From Trichostrongylus colubriformis (Eukaryota > Nematoda > Chromadorea > Rhabditida > Trichostrongylidae), in NCBI GenBank assembly GCA_963978905.1, contig OZ022256.1:38922001-38986000 (forward strand): a DNA stretch of 64,000 bases, in the 5' to 3' direction. A model generated the notes under the pieces. That model searched no databases, was not told where the DNA came from, and saw only the letters and a list, made by a program, of their open reading frames with translations. Of the stretch, positions 32,856 to 45,252 are shown piece by piece (within the stretch, counting starts at the first letter, position 1; every line of letters begins with the position of its first letter). Position numbers and translations under genes: made by a program.

Positions 32856-33734
32856 TAAGAATTGAGGCAAGTGATCTCAAAAAGGATCTTGAGAGAGTGG
32901 AGTGGGAAAGAGTAGACATAGATCCAGGACTAACGATCTATTAGGGACCATTGCACAATTCACTTATTAGACCGCTCTATCTCATTTCAAAGAGTACAGT
33001 GTGGTCAGCCGGCATGCGCTTCAATGTTGAACTTGTGGTGTTATGAGCACGTGCATCATATTTTCAGCGAAGTGGAATAGGTGTGTTTAACCGATGAACT
33101 TATCTGCTCACAGCTCTCTACACCGATTCCCACCTGCGACATTCAATCCTTTCAAAGTTTTATTCATCACGGAAATAACGACTTCTTATGTGTAAAAAGT
33201 GAAATTCAGGAATCGTTAAGTATTTTTACACGCCAAGAAGGAACGCTCTGATTGCTCACTGTTCGGCTCTCGTCGCAGTTAGAGTGGGTCAGGAGCCACC
33301 TTCAGGAGGATAGGTTAAATTGATGAACCAGGAGAATAAGGACGTCTTGTTCTCCAGCCCACGTCAGTGAGCTTCGATGCATTTTGAATATGATATGAAG
33401 GTACTGATGATTATGGTATCAATGTGCAATAGTATTAGACCTGATATTATTAGTGATTTTTAAATGGTTGATTAAATGCTTGCGGACCGGAATACCCACG
33501 ATTTCAGATGCACATGGAGTTCAATGCCATTAAGATTTCGACGTTTATGCTGACATCACGATTCGGGCACCCGCACTGAGGCCACTGTGCTCAGAATTCT
33601 CGAAGTGTTACCGATCAAGAAAGTGCTTCAGAAAATGACAGAGAAGATGAGCTAGTGGCGATCACTAAACGAGAAAACTCGCACCGTCCACGGATTTGTG
33701 CGGCCCTTGGCTTACGGGGTGGGGTTCAATTAAT
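32856..33734. other. Intergenic stretch, nothing recognised
   Basis: No supported gene, RNA or repeat boundary was found between MITE R3a and dispersed repeat R1b. Confidence 0.45.
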
Positions 33735-33945
33735 CGAATCTTCGCTTCTCGGCGTCACAGTCGCGACGCCGTCAGTGCAAGTCGTTTGCAACTCCGCTCA
33801 CGACACAATGGGCTGGTAGCGTGCAGGATCTTCAAAGATTGCAGTTTGGAGGCTTCGGAAGTTCGCCTATGTTGCTGTTGTTGCTATGTCAACAGATAAA
33901 GCTGCAAACGACTCGCATTGGCCGCGGGCGGCCGCGCGAAAAACC
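33735..33945 (+). repeat. Dispersed repeat R1, copy b
   Basis: Inverted match to 22425-22625. Followed by about 450 bp (to 34412) that I could not assign. Confidence 0.75.
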
Positions 33946-34412
33946 CACCCTTGACTTATGCAGCCGATTCTGGGCGGGGAATGGGGTTGAGAGAGAGGCT
34001 CCGATTCGGAGGTCAAAGCTGAAAAAATCGATAACTACAAAATCGTTTTTCACAAACAAAGTCGGGGCCTTTATCATGGGGTCAGAGATATGATTTTTTG
34101 GGAAATTGCTGAGAGCCACTCCTCTCTCAGATTTCCCGGCATTATTAACCTGTAACAATCGCACCAGCCCCACTTTGGATGGGGTGGAAGAAGTGATTTT
34201 TTCGGAAATGTTGCGATTTTGCTGGAAGCCAACTTTCGGGGGTAACTTCACACCTAAAAACCAGTGATGACCCCTTCAGCATGAAACTCGGATGCCGATC
34301 CCAAATGAAGTGAATCTACAGATTTTTTGGTACGACTATGCGGCTTCGCGATGAGAGAGCGCACTATCCATACACAGGAGGTCAATCCACCCCCATTTTG
34401 GTGCCGTCATTA

Positions 34413-34947
34413 AAGGCAGCTTTCGGGAAAATTCGGACGAAAAGTATAAGAAGTAGTGAATATGAAAGCCGAGATGCCTAGTAACAGGAAAGTGGAGAAA
34501 AAACGAATGGAAGTGGCCAAAAACCCAAGAACCCCTTCCCACCATTGGTTCTGGGCGCGGACGACCTTTCCGTCAAGACGCGGGTAGTCCGCATATGTTT
34601 TCCACTGGCATTACCAAAACGTAAGCATGAAGGGATGTTCGGAAATGCGACAGCATCTATTTTCATGTGGTCAGTTTCAAGCTAAAAGTGAGAAAGCGCG
34701 CTCGATACATTCAATCCTGCCGATCTCCTTGACCAACCGCACCGTGACCAACCCCTAATCACGTCGCCTGGAGGCGGGCTGTCCTTGTCCAAGGCGGCTT
34801 GTCCTGACGAGGCCGCCTCCGCCACAGCTCAAGGAGGCGCCTTCCGCGGGGGATTTCGCCATGCATAGGCCTTCCAGATCCGTAGTTTTTCACTCAATGC
34901 CTCCTTATGGGATTCCCTGTCACCCACATTATCCCGAACACTGTCTT
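34413..34947 (+). mobile_element. MITE family R2, copy b
   Basis: The best-preserved R2 copy. TA at 34411-34412, start AAAGGCAGCTTTCGGG, end CCCGAACACTGTCTT, then TA at 34948-34949. The ends are imperfect inverted repeats of about 25 bp. Non-coding. Confidence 0.85.
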
Positions 34948-34967
34948 TAAAGTGGTTGGTTCCGCTA

Positions 34968-35240
34968 CGCGGTAAGGCCGCGTCATATTCGCACACCGAT
35001 GCCAGCACAGGCGACGACGGCAGCAAAATCATGTGGCCTCCGATCACGGCGGCGAGCACACTGGTGTCGCGTTCCATTCGTGGAACACTCGACCCCACCC
35101 CACTATATTGTGATGACCGTGACGAGAGCCCGTGAATTCGATTTCGAATCTTGGCATAGTGCCAAACTATGTCAAGATTCGAAATCATGGGCTCTAGTCA
35201 GACGCCGGCACTGGCGACGAAGGAGGCACAAACAATTCGT
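34968..35240. mobile_element. MITE family R7, copy a (right arm shortened)
   Basis: The left arm (through ACTCGACCCCACCCCACTA and GAGAGCCC to TTGGCATAGTGCCAA) matches the arms of the palindromic element at about 56745-57065. The right arm is shorter, as if part of it had been deleted. Edges are approximate. Confidence 0.6.
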
Positions 35241-36916
35241 TTGAGTGTAACTATGATCTAGCAAAGCTCGGCTATGCAGACCAACGGACACTTTTTGACC
35301 GACCTACAAGATCACATTTTATGAAGGTCATTTCTGCCTTTATTGAAACGATGTAGCCTAATGCGTTCCTTACAAAATCGGTTCCAGCGAGAGAACGCGT
35401 GCTGCGAGGCGTTTACGAATTACCTATAGCTTCTTACGCATTCAGGTCATAAAAAAATCATTGGAATGTTCACGACAGCGCCGTTCACATTTGTCTGGCG
35501 AGTTGAGACCTTTCGCTTTTTTTCACACGCCCATGCGCGTGATATGACATCCGTTACATGACTCCCTCTTTCTAGGGAGCCCTCTATCTGTTATTTATAC
35601 CTGTTGAAATCGTGTACTAATCTACAGTTCGATAAATGGACCGTGACAGCGATGAGATTTGATGACAGACGGCTACCTTAAACTGTTCTGGCTCAACTGA
35701 AGGTATTTGGTGTTGTAATAGCCACTCAGTGTGATAACATAGAATTACAAAATCAAAACAGCCTCTTTAACTCTGTACTAGCACAATGCAAGTTTATTTT
35801 TACATTGGTTGCTTTCTATGCGCTGAGCCCCAAACTGCGGATGGTTACCAATTATTCGCATATATACGCAAAAATAACCCAACAAACGAAAGCTGTTTTC
35901 ACGAACTACGTTTCTGATGGCAATCATATGTGCGATGAAAATATGATTTCAAAACTGCTCGAAAGGTTACAAAGGAATGTGTAAAGTATTGTGACACGAC
36001 GTCGTTCCCAGCCACGAACAATGCGTTACACCACCACGTTGTCGTGTCGTCATGTTTTTGACTTTGTAGGTTTGCTAGAAGAGGGGTGCGTTGATGTGGT
36101 TTATAGACTACCTTTAGGTGTGGTTTTTCATGGTCTGCAGAGGGTGAGCAAGGCACACCCAGGTGTCGAGGAGCCGCTTTCGTACCACCCCCTCCACGAG
36201 AGTCGGATACAACCCCTCGGCCCCTTTCAATCTCCACATACCAGTAATTGTTGCTGGATTGTGTAGTTGCAACATGTTTCATTGCTATTTATTCGTTGTC
36301 TTCACCTTAAACATGAAGATATTCATCTGAGATTTCAAGACACTGGGTCGATACTCTTTGCTTCTCATTTGCCTATCGGATGTTTGAATTTCAGTGCTTA
36401 TCACTGACCTCTTTAGGTCCCGTCTGATCAAATACGACCCCTCTTCGAGGATTCCCGACTCCCGGTATACTAGGTGGCGCACAACTTCCAACCGAGCGTG
36501 TATCGGTAGGGTGACAGTTAGCTTTACCCTACCCAGGTTTTCCGATCCCTGCTAGCGTCTCATTCTCTTAAATACATTTGACACAACTTCCGATGTTTCC
36601 GAAACTCCACGTTTCGTAAGAAGTTATAATCCCATCCAAAACGGCTATGGAAGTCGAGAACTCTATGCGTGCCATTATGGGCCATTTCGGGTGTCACCTC
36701 TGACACACCCCTCCTTCTTTCTCCATATATGCAGGCACTTCAGCGCTGTGTTTCAGACAGCGCAAGCACCAATGATGAGATCGTGAGCAACTAGGATTGA
36801 CTTCCACCTTCTCTTCGTCGTCTACTGAGGTTGGCTTAACGGATAACGTGCACGACAATCGAGCCTTTTACTTCAAAAAGCAGTCGCCTCATTCCAAGCT
36901 GATTCCTTTCGTTTCT
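35241..36916. other. Stretch with no supported gene
   Basis: The largest frame is on the minus strand at 35899-36282: it begins with ATG and runs 127 codons, with no recognisable domain and no splice context, so I do not call it a gene. About 80 bp near 36395-36475 resemble a segment near 52735-52825. Confidence 0.5.
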
Positions 36917-37140
36917 TGATGCTCCTACAGCATGTGCATTACAAGCGAATAACGAGATAAATATAAAGACTGAAGAGCCCACCGAGCCGCCCTGCTTTTA
37001 TATCCACACTGAGCAATGCACATGCTTTGTGGGTTGTGATCAGTAAGGCCTGAGTGCGCAGCTTCAAGCCGAAGTACTCGTGCAACACAGCAAAAGGCTA
37101 CAGTAAGACATGCCACGATTCAATTCAGAATTAGTGACTT
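36917..37140 (-). repeat. Probable 3' LTR of the outer BEL/Pao element
   Basis: Diverged direct-repeat partner of about 46468-46650. On the minus strand it ends GTAGGAGCATCA (terminal CA) and contains GGATATAAAAGC, a TATA-like promoter element. Confidence 0.55.
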
Positions 37141-37784
37141 ACGGTTAAGTCTCTGTATTAATTTTTCTCGCTCTTTGAGAAGCGTTTGTACTGGGAATGT
37201 ATCTGATAACATAACCAAATATTCGTTGTGCTTTATGCAGCGAACTAATCCATCCTGCATTGCGAACGGAGCCTGCTGCTTTTTCCGCTCGGAACAGCGC
37301 GAGAAACACTATCTGGAGCCCATCGTAAGGACCTTTCCCGAATTCTGTAGGAAACAACTTAATCGTTTCTGGCCATTCCTTGGTTTTCTGCTTCATAAAC
37401 TGGGGTGCACGCCACCGGAAATGTTCTTGGAAGGTGGTCCTGTGACACCCGTGATGCGCAATCGGCCGGATTGTCTGACGTAAGAACGTGTCCGAAAAGG
37501 CAAGTGATCCAAAGTGGAAAGGCAAAGGCAGTCTGTTCGAGACAAGTACTCCTACAATGTTCTCATCTGAAGAAGTTCTAAGCCATCCGAGCACTATCTC
37601 GGAATCTGTGGAAAGGAATATATCCTTGAGCTGTGATCATGGTAATGATCGATCAACGAAGTTTGCTAGACGCAGACTCAGCGTCATTGCCTAAATCTCA
37701 TGCTTCTGGGTTGTAATGCTCGCTTCAAGGGAACAAGCTTCACTTTGACCATTGTAGGTTGAGTTTGTGACTAACTTACAGGTG

Positions 37785-38240
37785 AAGGCATGCCGCCATG
37801 GCGTGGGGGTGTTGCAAGTGTTCCGGTGATCAGTGCGGGGTCAGGTCACCCATGAGGGGTTTACTTCACGAGACGATTGTTTCGCAACCAATTTCAAGAT
37901 CTCGGCTACGTAGCTGGTCTGCTCATGTGAAAGAAAACGGTCGAAGAATAAAAGCATTTGTGAAGTACAATATGTAGTAAAGTTGGACATTTTTTACTTG
38001 AATGATTAGGTTGGGGCATCTTCCATTAAATACAATTTCTATCTAAAAATAGATATAATCTATTGAAGGTGGAAGCTAGTCACTGTAACAGCCCGTAATA
38101 CAATGTTCACAGCCTCACAAGAATATTAATTTCGTCGTTTCTACAGTGAATCACCCCTCACGCAACACTGGTGACCTGACCTGCTGGAGCACTGATCGGA
38201 ACATTTGCACGCCACCCCCATGGCGTTTGGCCACGTCCGC
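37785..38240. mobile_element. MITE inserted in the outer retrotransposon
   Basis: Arms of about 85-100 bp (about 37785-37872 and 38148-38240) are imperfect inverted copies, sharing CGCCATGG...GGGGGT, GTTCCG...GATCAGTGC and GGTCAGGTCACC words. It sits between the RT remnant and the 3' LTR. No coding content. Confidence 0.65.
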
Positions 38241-39140
38241 AAACACGAACATTTTCATTGTCTCCTTCGTATCGCATATACGCCGGTCGATCGCTTTCGT
38301 GAAGCAATTGATGGGGTTTGGTAGATCACACCACTTCTAGTTAAGCTCTTCCAGAAAAAGCGTCCCATTCCATTTTTTCTTGCACTTATGCTGTAGGAAG
38401 AGCTCGGCTGGAAGTAGAACGGGGACCATGAGACTGATTGGATCGTATATTGACGCAATTTGATCTGAACAGAGCGTTTGGTGGCGATGGGACGTTATCT
38501 TGTCACACTCTGCAGAATCAGTTCATCTTCTATGGTGTCACACGGTATACCCTTAGCACATTTCGGCAGCAATTCTTTGTTTAATGTACCTCGCTAAGTG
38601 CATCATTAACGCTCTAATCGTTTAAAATGAACTCCATAAGGTTCGTGTACAGATCGCTGAAAATCGCATCTATTTGGCGGTACTTTTCATACGGTTCCTT
38701 GGTTGTTTGCGCTTTTGGAATGAGTTTCTTTAGTCAATGCGGGGACAGCTCTTTTCCAATAGAAATTGCAGGGATGCCGCTAAGAGGAACAGTGAGGCAT
38801 TGAGCCCGAACGTGATCCTCGTGAATCCGTAAACGACGATGTTTTCGAGACATCGGGTGGCGTCTGTTGATTTCTTGTATTTCCATTGGAAGAGACACCC
38901 TCTCTGCATCTTGTGCGTTCGGAATCGCAGTGAAAGAATAACCATGTGCGGTAGTAACAAAGGGCCGGGCCCTGATGTTAAGCGTCACAGAGGCATGGTT
39001 GATTTTGATAGTGTGCTAGCTCGTCGATGGCGATTCTCATCATTGTTGTCTCCTTTGATGGGGTGATTACCGCTTGATGGAGCAGGAAATGGATTATCCT
39101 CCCTTCTGCTGTTTTTCGGGGTGACACTTCGTTAATTATG
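38240..39140 (-). pseudogene. BEL/Pao reverse transcriptase remnant (outer element)
   Basis: Minus-strand frames in order: the RT N-terminal block that recognises the template (about 39000-39140, with a GIINEV start), the FTRITFGLNAS palm block (about 38790-38830) characteristic of Pao-type RTs, and a SIYDPI connection block near 38420. Frameshifts and stops separate them. The reading frame upstream of 39140 resumes on the far side of the nested element, at 44421. Confidence 0.75.
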
Positions 39141-39145
39141 CCCTT

Positions 39146-39602
39146 TTTTGAGACTGCATCACTGTCTCAAAGAGATTTGGTGGTTCATACTTCTCTTAAA
39201 TTCTTGTCAGTCAAAGTTTATTCCTATCTCTATCCACACATCTTCAACACAGTGCACTTCAATTCTACAATTGCTTCAACCATACCATTTCCCTAGAGAG
39301 GCATCGTTTCCAAATGTCTCCTGAGTTTCCTGTGCCTTTCCTTTCCTTCTGACTGCACTGCTCCTCTTTGTGGGTCCGCCGATGCGGAGCGCAATGTCTC
39401 GCACCGTCTTACATCTACTGCCGCGTTACTGTAGCTATTACCAGGCGACCCGATGGAGTCGCTTTCACGCTGTTCACCGGAGATGCCTGCTCCCAGCTTC
39501 GCCCTCTCCAAGACGAGTCCCGATCTTCGGCTCCGCCCTTTTATTTATATTCCCGCACAAGAGGGCATTTAGCTGAGTCATCGTGAGCTCGGGTTCACGA
39601 TA
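39146..39602 (-). repeat. 3' LTR of the nested element
   Basis: Direct-repeat partner of 43966-44415, similar along its entire length. Its outer terminal dinucleotide has mutated (TA instead of TG on the minus strand). Confidence 0.82.
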
Positions 39603-40254
39603 CCCTCGAGGCCAAAAGATCGAATGCAACGATAATCAAGAACGAGAGACACATCTAATTGCGGCTCGCATCCTCCCCACGAGAGTTTTGTTGTATTACC
39701 GATCCTTTCCCGTTTCCTTGAGTTTCTTAGGAGATGCCCTTGATAATGTGAAATAGGCAATATGATTAACACATACATTTATTGTACATAATCAGTATTA
39801 ATGTTAATGTTACACTTATACACTGTAAAATGTTTCGTGAACTTCAGACGACGTCTGCGGATGATTCGTTGAGATCCGTGATGTATGATGACCAATTAAT
39901 TCGCTCGTCTTGAAGATGACGTCATCGTCCATTCGCAGCCATCGAAGGATCGCCGTGTATTGATTCTCGAGTTCATGATTACAAGTTTTCATTGTAGTAT
40001 CTGTATTGAGTTGTGCAAATACACATCTACAATCCACTACCATTTTCTACTACCATTTATTGGCCACACATCTACAATCTCAGCGAAGCATTACCACTAC
40101 CCAAGTACAATGCAATCCGACAATCGGAAGCATTTCACAATCTGAAGTTTACTCAATTACTAGCACAGTACAAAAATAGTGAGGCCTTACATCTTGAAGT
40201 GGTACGAGCAGAAAGCGGTATGGTGCTTAGCCATTTCGCTTTCCCTCCTAGGGG

Positions 40255-40566
40255 TCAATAATAATATAGTGCTTGAGATGTGCACGCTGTGACCAAGTGG
40301 TCTGCCGTGAACTGGTATCTCTCGCACTTGTTGAGCTTTATTGCTCTCTGACGACGAGCAGGTAGAGTTGAGTATTCCATACACTCGGACGCCCAGTGAT
40401 TACCCTTACAAAACATGCAGTTTTCGAGCAATGAACGAAACTGCGGTGAGTTCTTCTCGTTCGACGAAGTGCCGGCCGCACTGGAGTCGCTTGTTGACTT
40501 CCCCTTGATGAATGCGCAGGAAAGTTGTTTCAAATATTCCAGTCTTTCATCGATCGACTCTAGCAT
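40255..40566 (-). pseudogene. Gag zinc-knuckle remnant of the nested element
   Basis: A minus-strand frame of about 103 codons with a CxxCxxxHWxSxC-type knuckle (CMFCKGNHWASEC), followed by the ARRQRAIKLNKC segment that in Pao-type gag proteins leads to a second knuckle. The second knuckle is incomplete here. Gag would package element RNA. The N-terminal part of gag and all of pol are missing. Confidence 0.7.
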
Positions 40567-43500
40567 TTCTTAATAGTTATGAGAATCCCGAGATTTATAC
40601 GCGCTTCTGTTCTCCAGGTGTCTGATCTTCCTGCTGATGTCTGTTTTCGAGTGGCGGCGTACTGAGATCATCTGGTATCCCACATACGTCCGATTCGGTT
40701 TCGCGATGGGTTTTCTCCACAAGCTTGTACAACGGGTTCGTCCGGCAGGTTCTCGGTGAAAGGGCTCTCAGTGATTCAGTGGGTGTTTGTCTGTTCCCTT
40801 GCCGCTGGCGGTGCCACAGTACAACAACAGCGCTTTGGCGATTTACCTCAAAATTGGGTAATTAAACAAGAACTACGAGTAAAAATAACTGAAAATATCG
40901 CAAAAAAGGAAATGCGAGTAACAACGGATTAAAGCACCATGAAATGAGTGACCAATGATCAATACTAAAAAACGTGAAAAACAAAGAAAGAATGAATTAA
41001 TGTCGCCGTGCGCTTACTGTTGCAACTGACGAAGACGACGAATGAAGTGATGGAAATGTCATTGCCCTTTCGTACGAGAGTTCCATTTGCCTCCGCGATC
41101 GTACAGTCGATGAGGCGAAAGCTGAAACAAAACAACTTGCATTAGCCTGAGAAATTCCTCTTAGCTATGTCAACTAGAAACAATGTTAACATAAGAAACT
41201 AAGAAAAAATCGCAGAGTATCCGCGTTACTCAGCGTTCATTTTGCTCTGCAATAGATAATAGAGTGTTGTATAGTGTTTCATTAGCTGTATACTTTCTAC
41301 GGTACTGTCATATAATCAAAAACACTTATAGATAACACAAGATATGAATCTGAAGAGGAGACACTACAATCTGTGGGTAATGGTGTGTAGAAACTTGACG
41401 ACACGAATGAGAACATAAAGAGGAGTGAAGGCAGAGAAGGGAGTTTTATGCTTGTTTACAGCACCGTGAAGCTTGCGCCGAGGTGTTTTACCGTGCTAAG
41501 CATTACTGTTGTCAGAGACGTGAGAATGAAGAATACTATACAGAAAGTATGATTTACAAATGTTAAGAAAATGGCTTATCTCTGGTAGTTGAATCCAATA
41601 GTCATCGACTTGTGTACTGAAGTTTCCTTTTATAATACTTACAATGATGACAAGTTGGTTTAGTGGCATTCTTGTTCACTAAGTGATCGGTTTTGTAAGG
41701 GACCGCTCGCATTTCTTATTTTTGCGAATCCGGGTGCTCCCTGTCGCTAACGTAGTAAAAATGGGTCACATCGAAGCTCAGTGGGGCATCTCACAGAACG
41801 TGCAATTATTACATGCTTAGGGGAAACTTTGCACCGATGTCGATGTGGATGTTGAATTGAATAATTCGTCACTGGACGGCGCTGGGTGCAGCACGCTTCT
41901 AATGTTTCCGTTCCATTCCTGATAAGTTTGAAGATGATTTCACATTTTACTTACTAACTCCTAAAATAGCCGATTTGAAGGTGCAATATTCGAGTAATAA
42001 AGAGAAAGAAAAATCTCATATTGCGGCAAAGTTGTTGGCATTCCTGGCGTTTTCACTGGGGGCAGCTCTCTTTTCTTGGCAGATGGAGCATAGCCTGGAC
42101 ATTAATAAGTGGAGTAACTATTTCAATACATTTCGAATGTAAAGGCTTACCGTGATAGTAGCCACCCTTTTTTCTAATTTTTGCATTTTGTGGATGAGAT
42201 ATTACAATGTGCTTGTTGCGACGGTGTCCGGTGGCTGGTAGTCATAAGGAAAATTGAATTGCGAGCCCATCTAGCTATCTCGCGCGTCAGGCGCCGAAGG
42301 CTTTTGCCCGTCTTTCTTGCTCATACTTCTGGGAAGCGAAGATGAAATGTTATGAAATACTTGCGTATGTTTACCTAATAATGTGATGCGAATGATATTA
42401 CAAGGAAAAAAGAGGTGCGTCCGTCCTCGGTCATAGATTCGGTTGAAAGGGCGCTATGGTTGTGTCCCAGATGGTCAGCGTAGCTTGTAAGCCTTGGCTC
42501 GTGAAAGTTGTGGTTGCGGCTTGATGTATTTGTTTCTTTGTAGACGTCTGTAGGTCGAGAGATGAAGTTGCCCGTCTGGTGTCTCCTGCGCGACACAGTA
42601 TCTCGCGGTTGCACCAACTGACCCTTGGATGAGACAGTGATCCTATTTACTTTTTTTCATTCCATTCTGTTTATGTTTGCACTACCCAAAAGAGGATCAT
42701 TTCGCGCCGCTTCATGACTTCTCATTCATCTCCCGGAGCTCACTGTTTTTTTTATTTCCTTGTGCTTTGCACCTTACTGGGCTGACAGATGGCTGGCCAC
42801 AATGATTCTGTACTTTGTTTTCGCTAGACGCGCGCCTTGCTCTAACTGTACAAGTCTTTGGCTTCCATAAGGCCTTTTCAAGATTACCGACATTGCTTCA
42901 TGGTCAATCCTCTCGACGAGTACTAGTGGGGGTTCGTCATTGTCACTCCTCCTCCCTTTGCTATACATAAGCTTTGATATTTATTCATGTACAGCTGGAC
43001 GCTCCTCGGAGCTTCCGTTCTAGGTTGACAAAGAAATGTGCAGATGACTGGTTTAAGGTTTCTGCTAACCACGACACTTCATATTCGTTTGCATGAGCGA
43101 AGGTAAACAACTGCTTCCGTTTATTGGGATCCCACAAGTGCTTCTGGATCACATCTTACCTTTGCAAACTTTTCGTATATTATTTCTTGCATCTAAGCAT
43201 TGCCACGTATATTGTGAAGGACAAAATGGAATGAATCAGCGCCTGGTATGCGGTGGATTTCCTTATCATCACAACCTATCTTCCTCGCTCTTTATGTGGA
43301 GTTACCCGTCTCCTCTCTCTTCTTCTTCGTCTCCATGATCTAATACCTTGAAGGAATTTTCTCTTCATTCCGAATTTGAGTGAGAAATCGAGCCGTCTAG
43401 ATGGAATTTCTGCTGCGCGCGCAAGTATTCAGGCATCAATATCGGGTTTTCTTCGAGTTTTTCTTCTTTAAGTTAGTCTCATGGACAACTAACCGGGTTT

Positions 43501-43952
43501 CCGCTGGAGTCATCTTTCTCCTCTTTGCAATATATTTTGTGCCTAGGTCTTTTTTTGAAGTATAGGCGCTTTGAGACTTAGTAGCTCAGCGCATGGAGGA
43601 AGATAATGGGATCATCTAAAGTGTAAAAAAAGAGGGAAAACCTCTGTGGAATGATAATCGAATAAACGAGTTCAAGTTGGTACGTCAAAGTGACCATCAA
43701 TGACTTACCTTCACACGTCCTTTGATTTCGGTTTTTTAAGTCGCTCGCCATTTCTGAGCAGAGATCCTCCTCGAAAAATTGCTCTCCTTGTGATTTCTCG
43801 GTAGTGAATAGGTCAGCACAGGACATAGAGAATAGCGAGAAAGGAATAATACGCGTCGTTGGAAGTCATTTCCTTGAAATCGAGTATGATTACTGAAATT
43901 GGTTTGTTAAAGGTTTTTGAAACTTCCAGATAGCTTTTACATTTCTAATTTT
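40567..43952. other. Interior of the nested element, unassigned
   Basis: About 3.4 kb between the primer-binding site and the gag knuckle. Minus-strand frames at 42375-42617, 42774-42968 and 43578-43826 are open, but none resembles retroelement pol or a known host protein. It may be captured or highly diverged sequence. Confidence 0.5.
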
Positions 43953-43965
43953 GGCTGATGCACCA
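43953..43965 (-). promoter_or_regulatory. Primer-binding site of the nested LTR element
   Basis: Immediately after the 5' LTR on the minus strand: TGGTGCATCAGCC, which would pair with a tRNA 3' end reading GGCTGATGCACCA. TGG directly after the LTR is the standard arrangement. Confidence 0.65.
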
Positions 43966-44415
43966 TTTTGAGACTACGTCACTGTCTCGAAGAGATTTGG
44001 TGGTTCATAATCCTATTAAACTCTTGTTACTCCAAGTTTATTACCATCTTTATCCACACATTTTTAACACAGTGCGACACAATTCTTCATTTGCTACAAC
44101 CATAACATTTTCCTAAAGAGGCACCGTTTCCACATGTTTCCAAAGATTTCTTTCTTTCCATTCCTCCTGACTGCTCCCATTTGAAGGTCCGCCGATGCGG
44201 AACGCAATGTTTCGTACCGTCTTACATCTACCGCCACGTTACTATAGCTATTAGCACGCGACCCGATGAAGTCGCTTTCACGCTGTTCACCGGAGATGCC
44301 TGCTCCCAGCTTCACTCTCTCCCAGGCGAGTCCTGTTCTTCGGCTCCACCTCTTACTCATAATCCCCGCACAAGAGGACGTTTAACTGAGTCATCGTGAA
44401 CTCGGGTTCACGACA
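43966..44415 (-). repeat. 5' LTR of the nested element
   Basis: Begins TGTCGTGAACCCGAG on the minus strand and pairs with 39146-39602. Followed downstream on the minus strand by the primer-binding site. Confidence 0.82.
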
Positions 44416-44469
44416 CCCTTCTAATGGTGATCTTCGAAGACTTCGTCAGAGTGTGTCCAAGTCTTTCAA

Positions 44470-45060
44470 GTGCAGAAGTCTTGTTGTGCGGAAGTGATAG
44501 GTGGCCCTGTTTCTAAGGTAATCTGATGTAACAACCATCTTCTCGATGCCGCACTATCTTTTTGAAATCTTCTAAATGATATTCTCATCGATTTGCAGGA
44601 ACTCATTCTTTTGCGGCCCCATGTACTCCTGTTCCCGTTGACTCAATTGAACAATATCAACTAAACACGATCCTAGCTTCGTGAGGATTAGTTTCAATCC
44701 GGAAGATAGCTGGTGATGTTTTGTGTCATCTATGAAGGTCTAGAGGTAATCGCATCCTACTGAGATTTTCGTTGAACCGCAGCGCAGGTAGTGAGAGCTG
44801 TATGTCTTCCGCTGTAGTGAATGACAAATCACCCTGAACTAAGTCCGCTTGTTTTTATTGTGCTCGCTAGGAACTCGCACCTGTACACTCGCATGTCATG
44901 ATAATTGTCCTTAGCGTCACACACTTGTGGAGTAGAAACGCTTCATAATTTCGTTGTGGGTTTCGCTGATCCAAACGTCCTGATTGTCGACGGCTTGCAG
45001 TCCTAATGGATCTGCGAAAGCCTCCTCATCAGATGACCGTTTCCATTGCGTATCGAGGAG
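44470..45060 (-). pseudogene. BEL/Pao protease region remnant (outer element)
   Basis: Minus-strand frames show the stretch that follows the aspartic protease in Pao polyproteins (an LSSGLKLILTKLG segment near 44700) and, upstream, degraded protease sequence. The frame then leads toward the RT N-terminus and is cut at 44421 by the nested element. Several stops are present. Confidence 0.6.
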
Positions 45061-45252
45061 AATGGTTGCTGATCAAATGATTAACATTATTGCGTACTTC
45101 TGCGGATGCTACCAGTAGCACTACCCTGTCACCGTAAAACATGACGTAACTGTTTCAGTCGTTCAACTGCAAGACAATTGGTTCTTGATCTGTTTGCACG
45201 CAGCTTGTTTTTTCTAGTTGTTCACTAGAAGTCACGACATTCTGTCGAGGTC

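Larger units (their letters stand above)
39146..44415 (-). mobile_element. Nested LTR retrotransposon (BEL/Pao-like, non-autonomous)
   Basis: Direct repeats of about 450 bp (39146-39602 and 43966-44415) flank the element, and CCCTT occurs just outside each end (39141-39145, 44416-44420) as a 5-bp target duplication. On the minus strand the LTR begins TGTCGTGAACCC. A tRNA primer-binding site starting TGGTGC lies next to the right LTR, fixing the orientation. A gag zinc-knuckle remnant is at 40255-40566. No RT, protease or integrase is seen in 4.4 kb of interior, so it probably depended on another element. Confidence 0.82.

Noticed and set aside
35899..36282. 127-codon minus-strand frame beginning with ATG
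   Set aside because: Glycine-rich, repetitive start, no domain and no splice context; not enough to call a gene.
37145..37594. 149-codon minus-strand frame as a possible integrase
   Set aside because: Its position fits integrase of the outer BEL/Pao element, but neither the HHCC nor the D,D35E motif can be identified.
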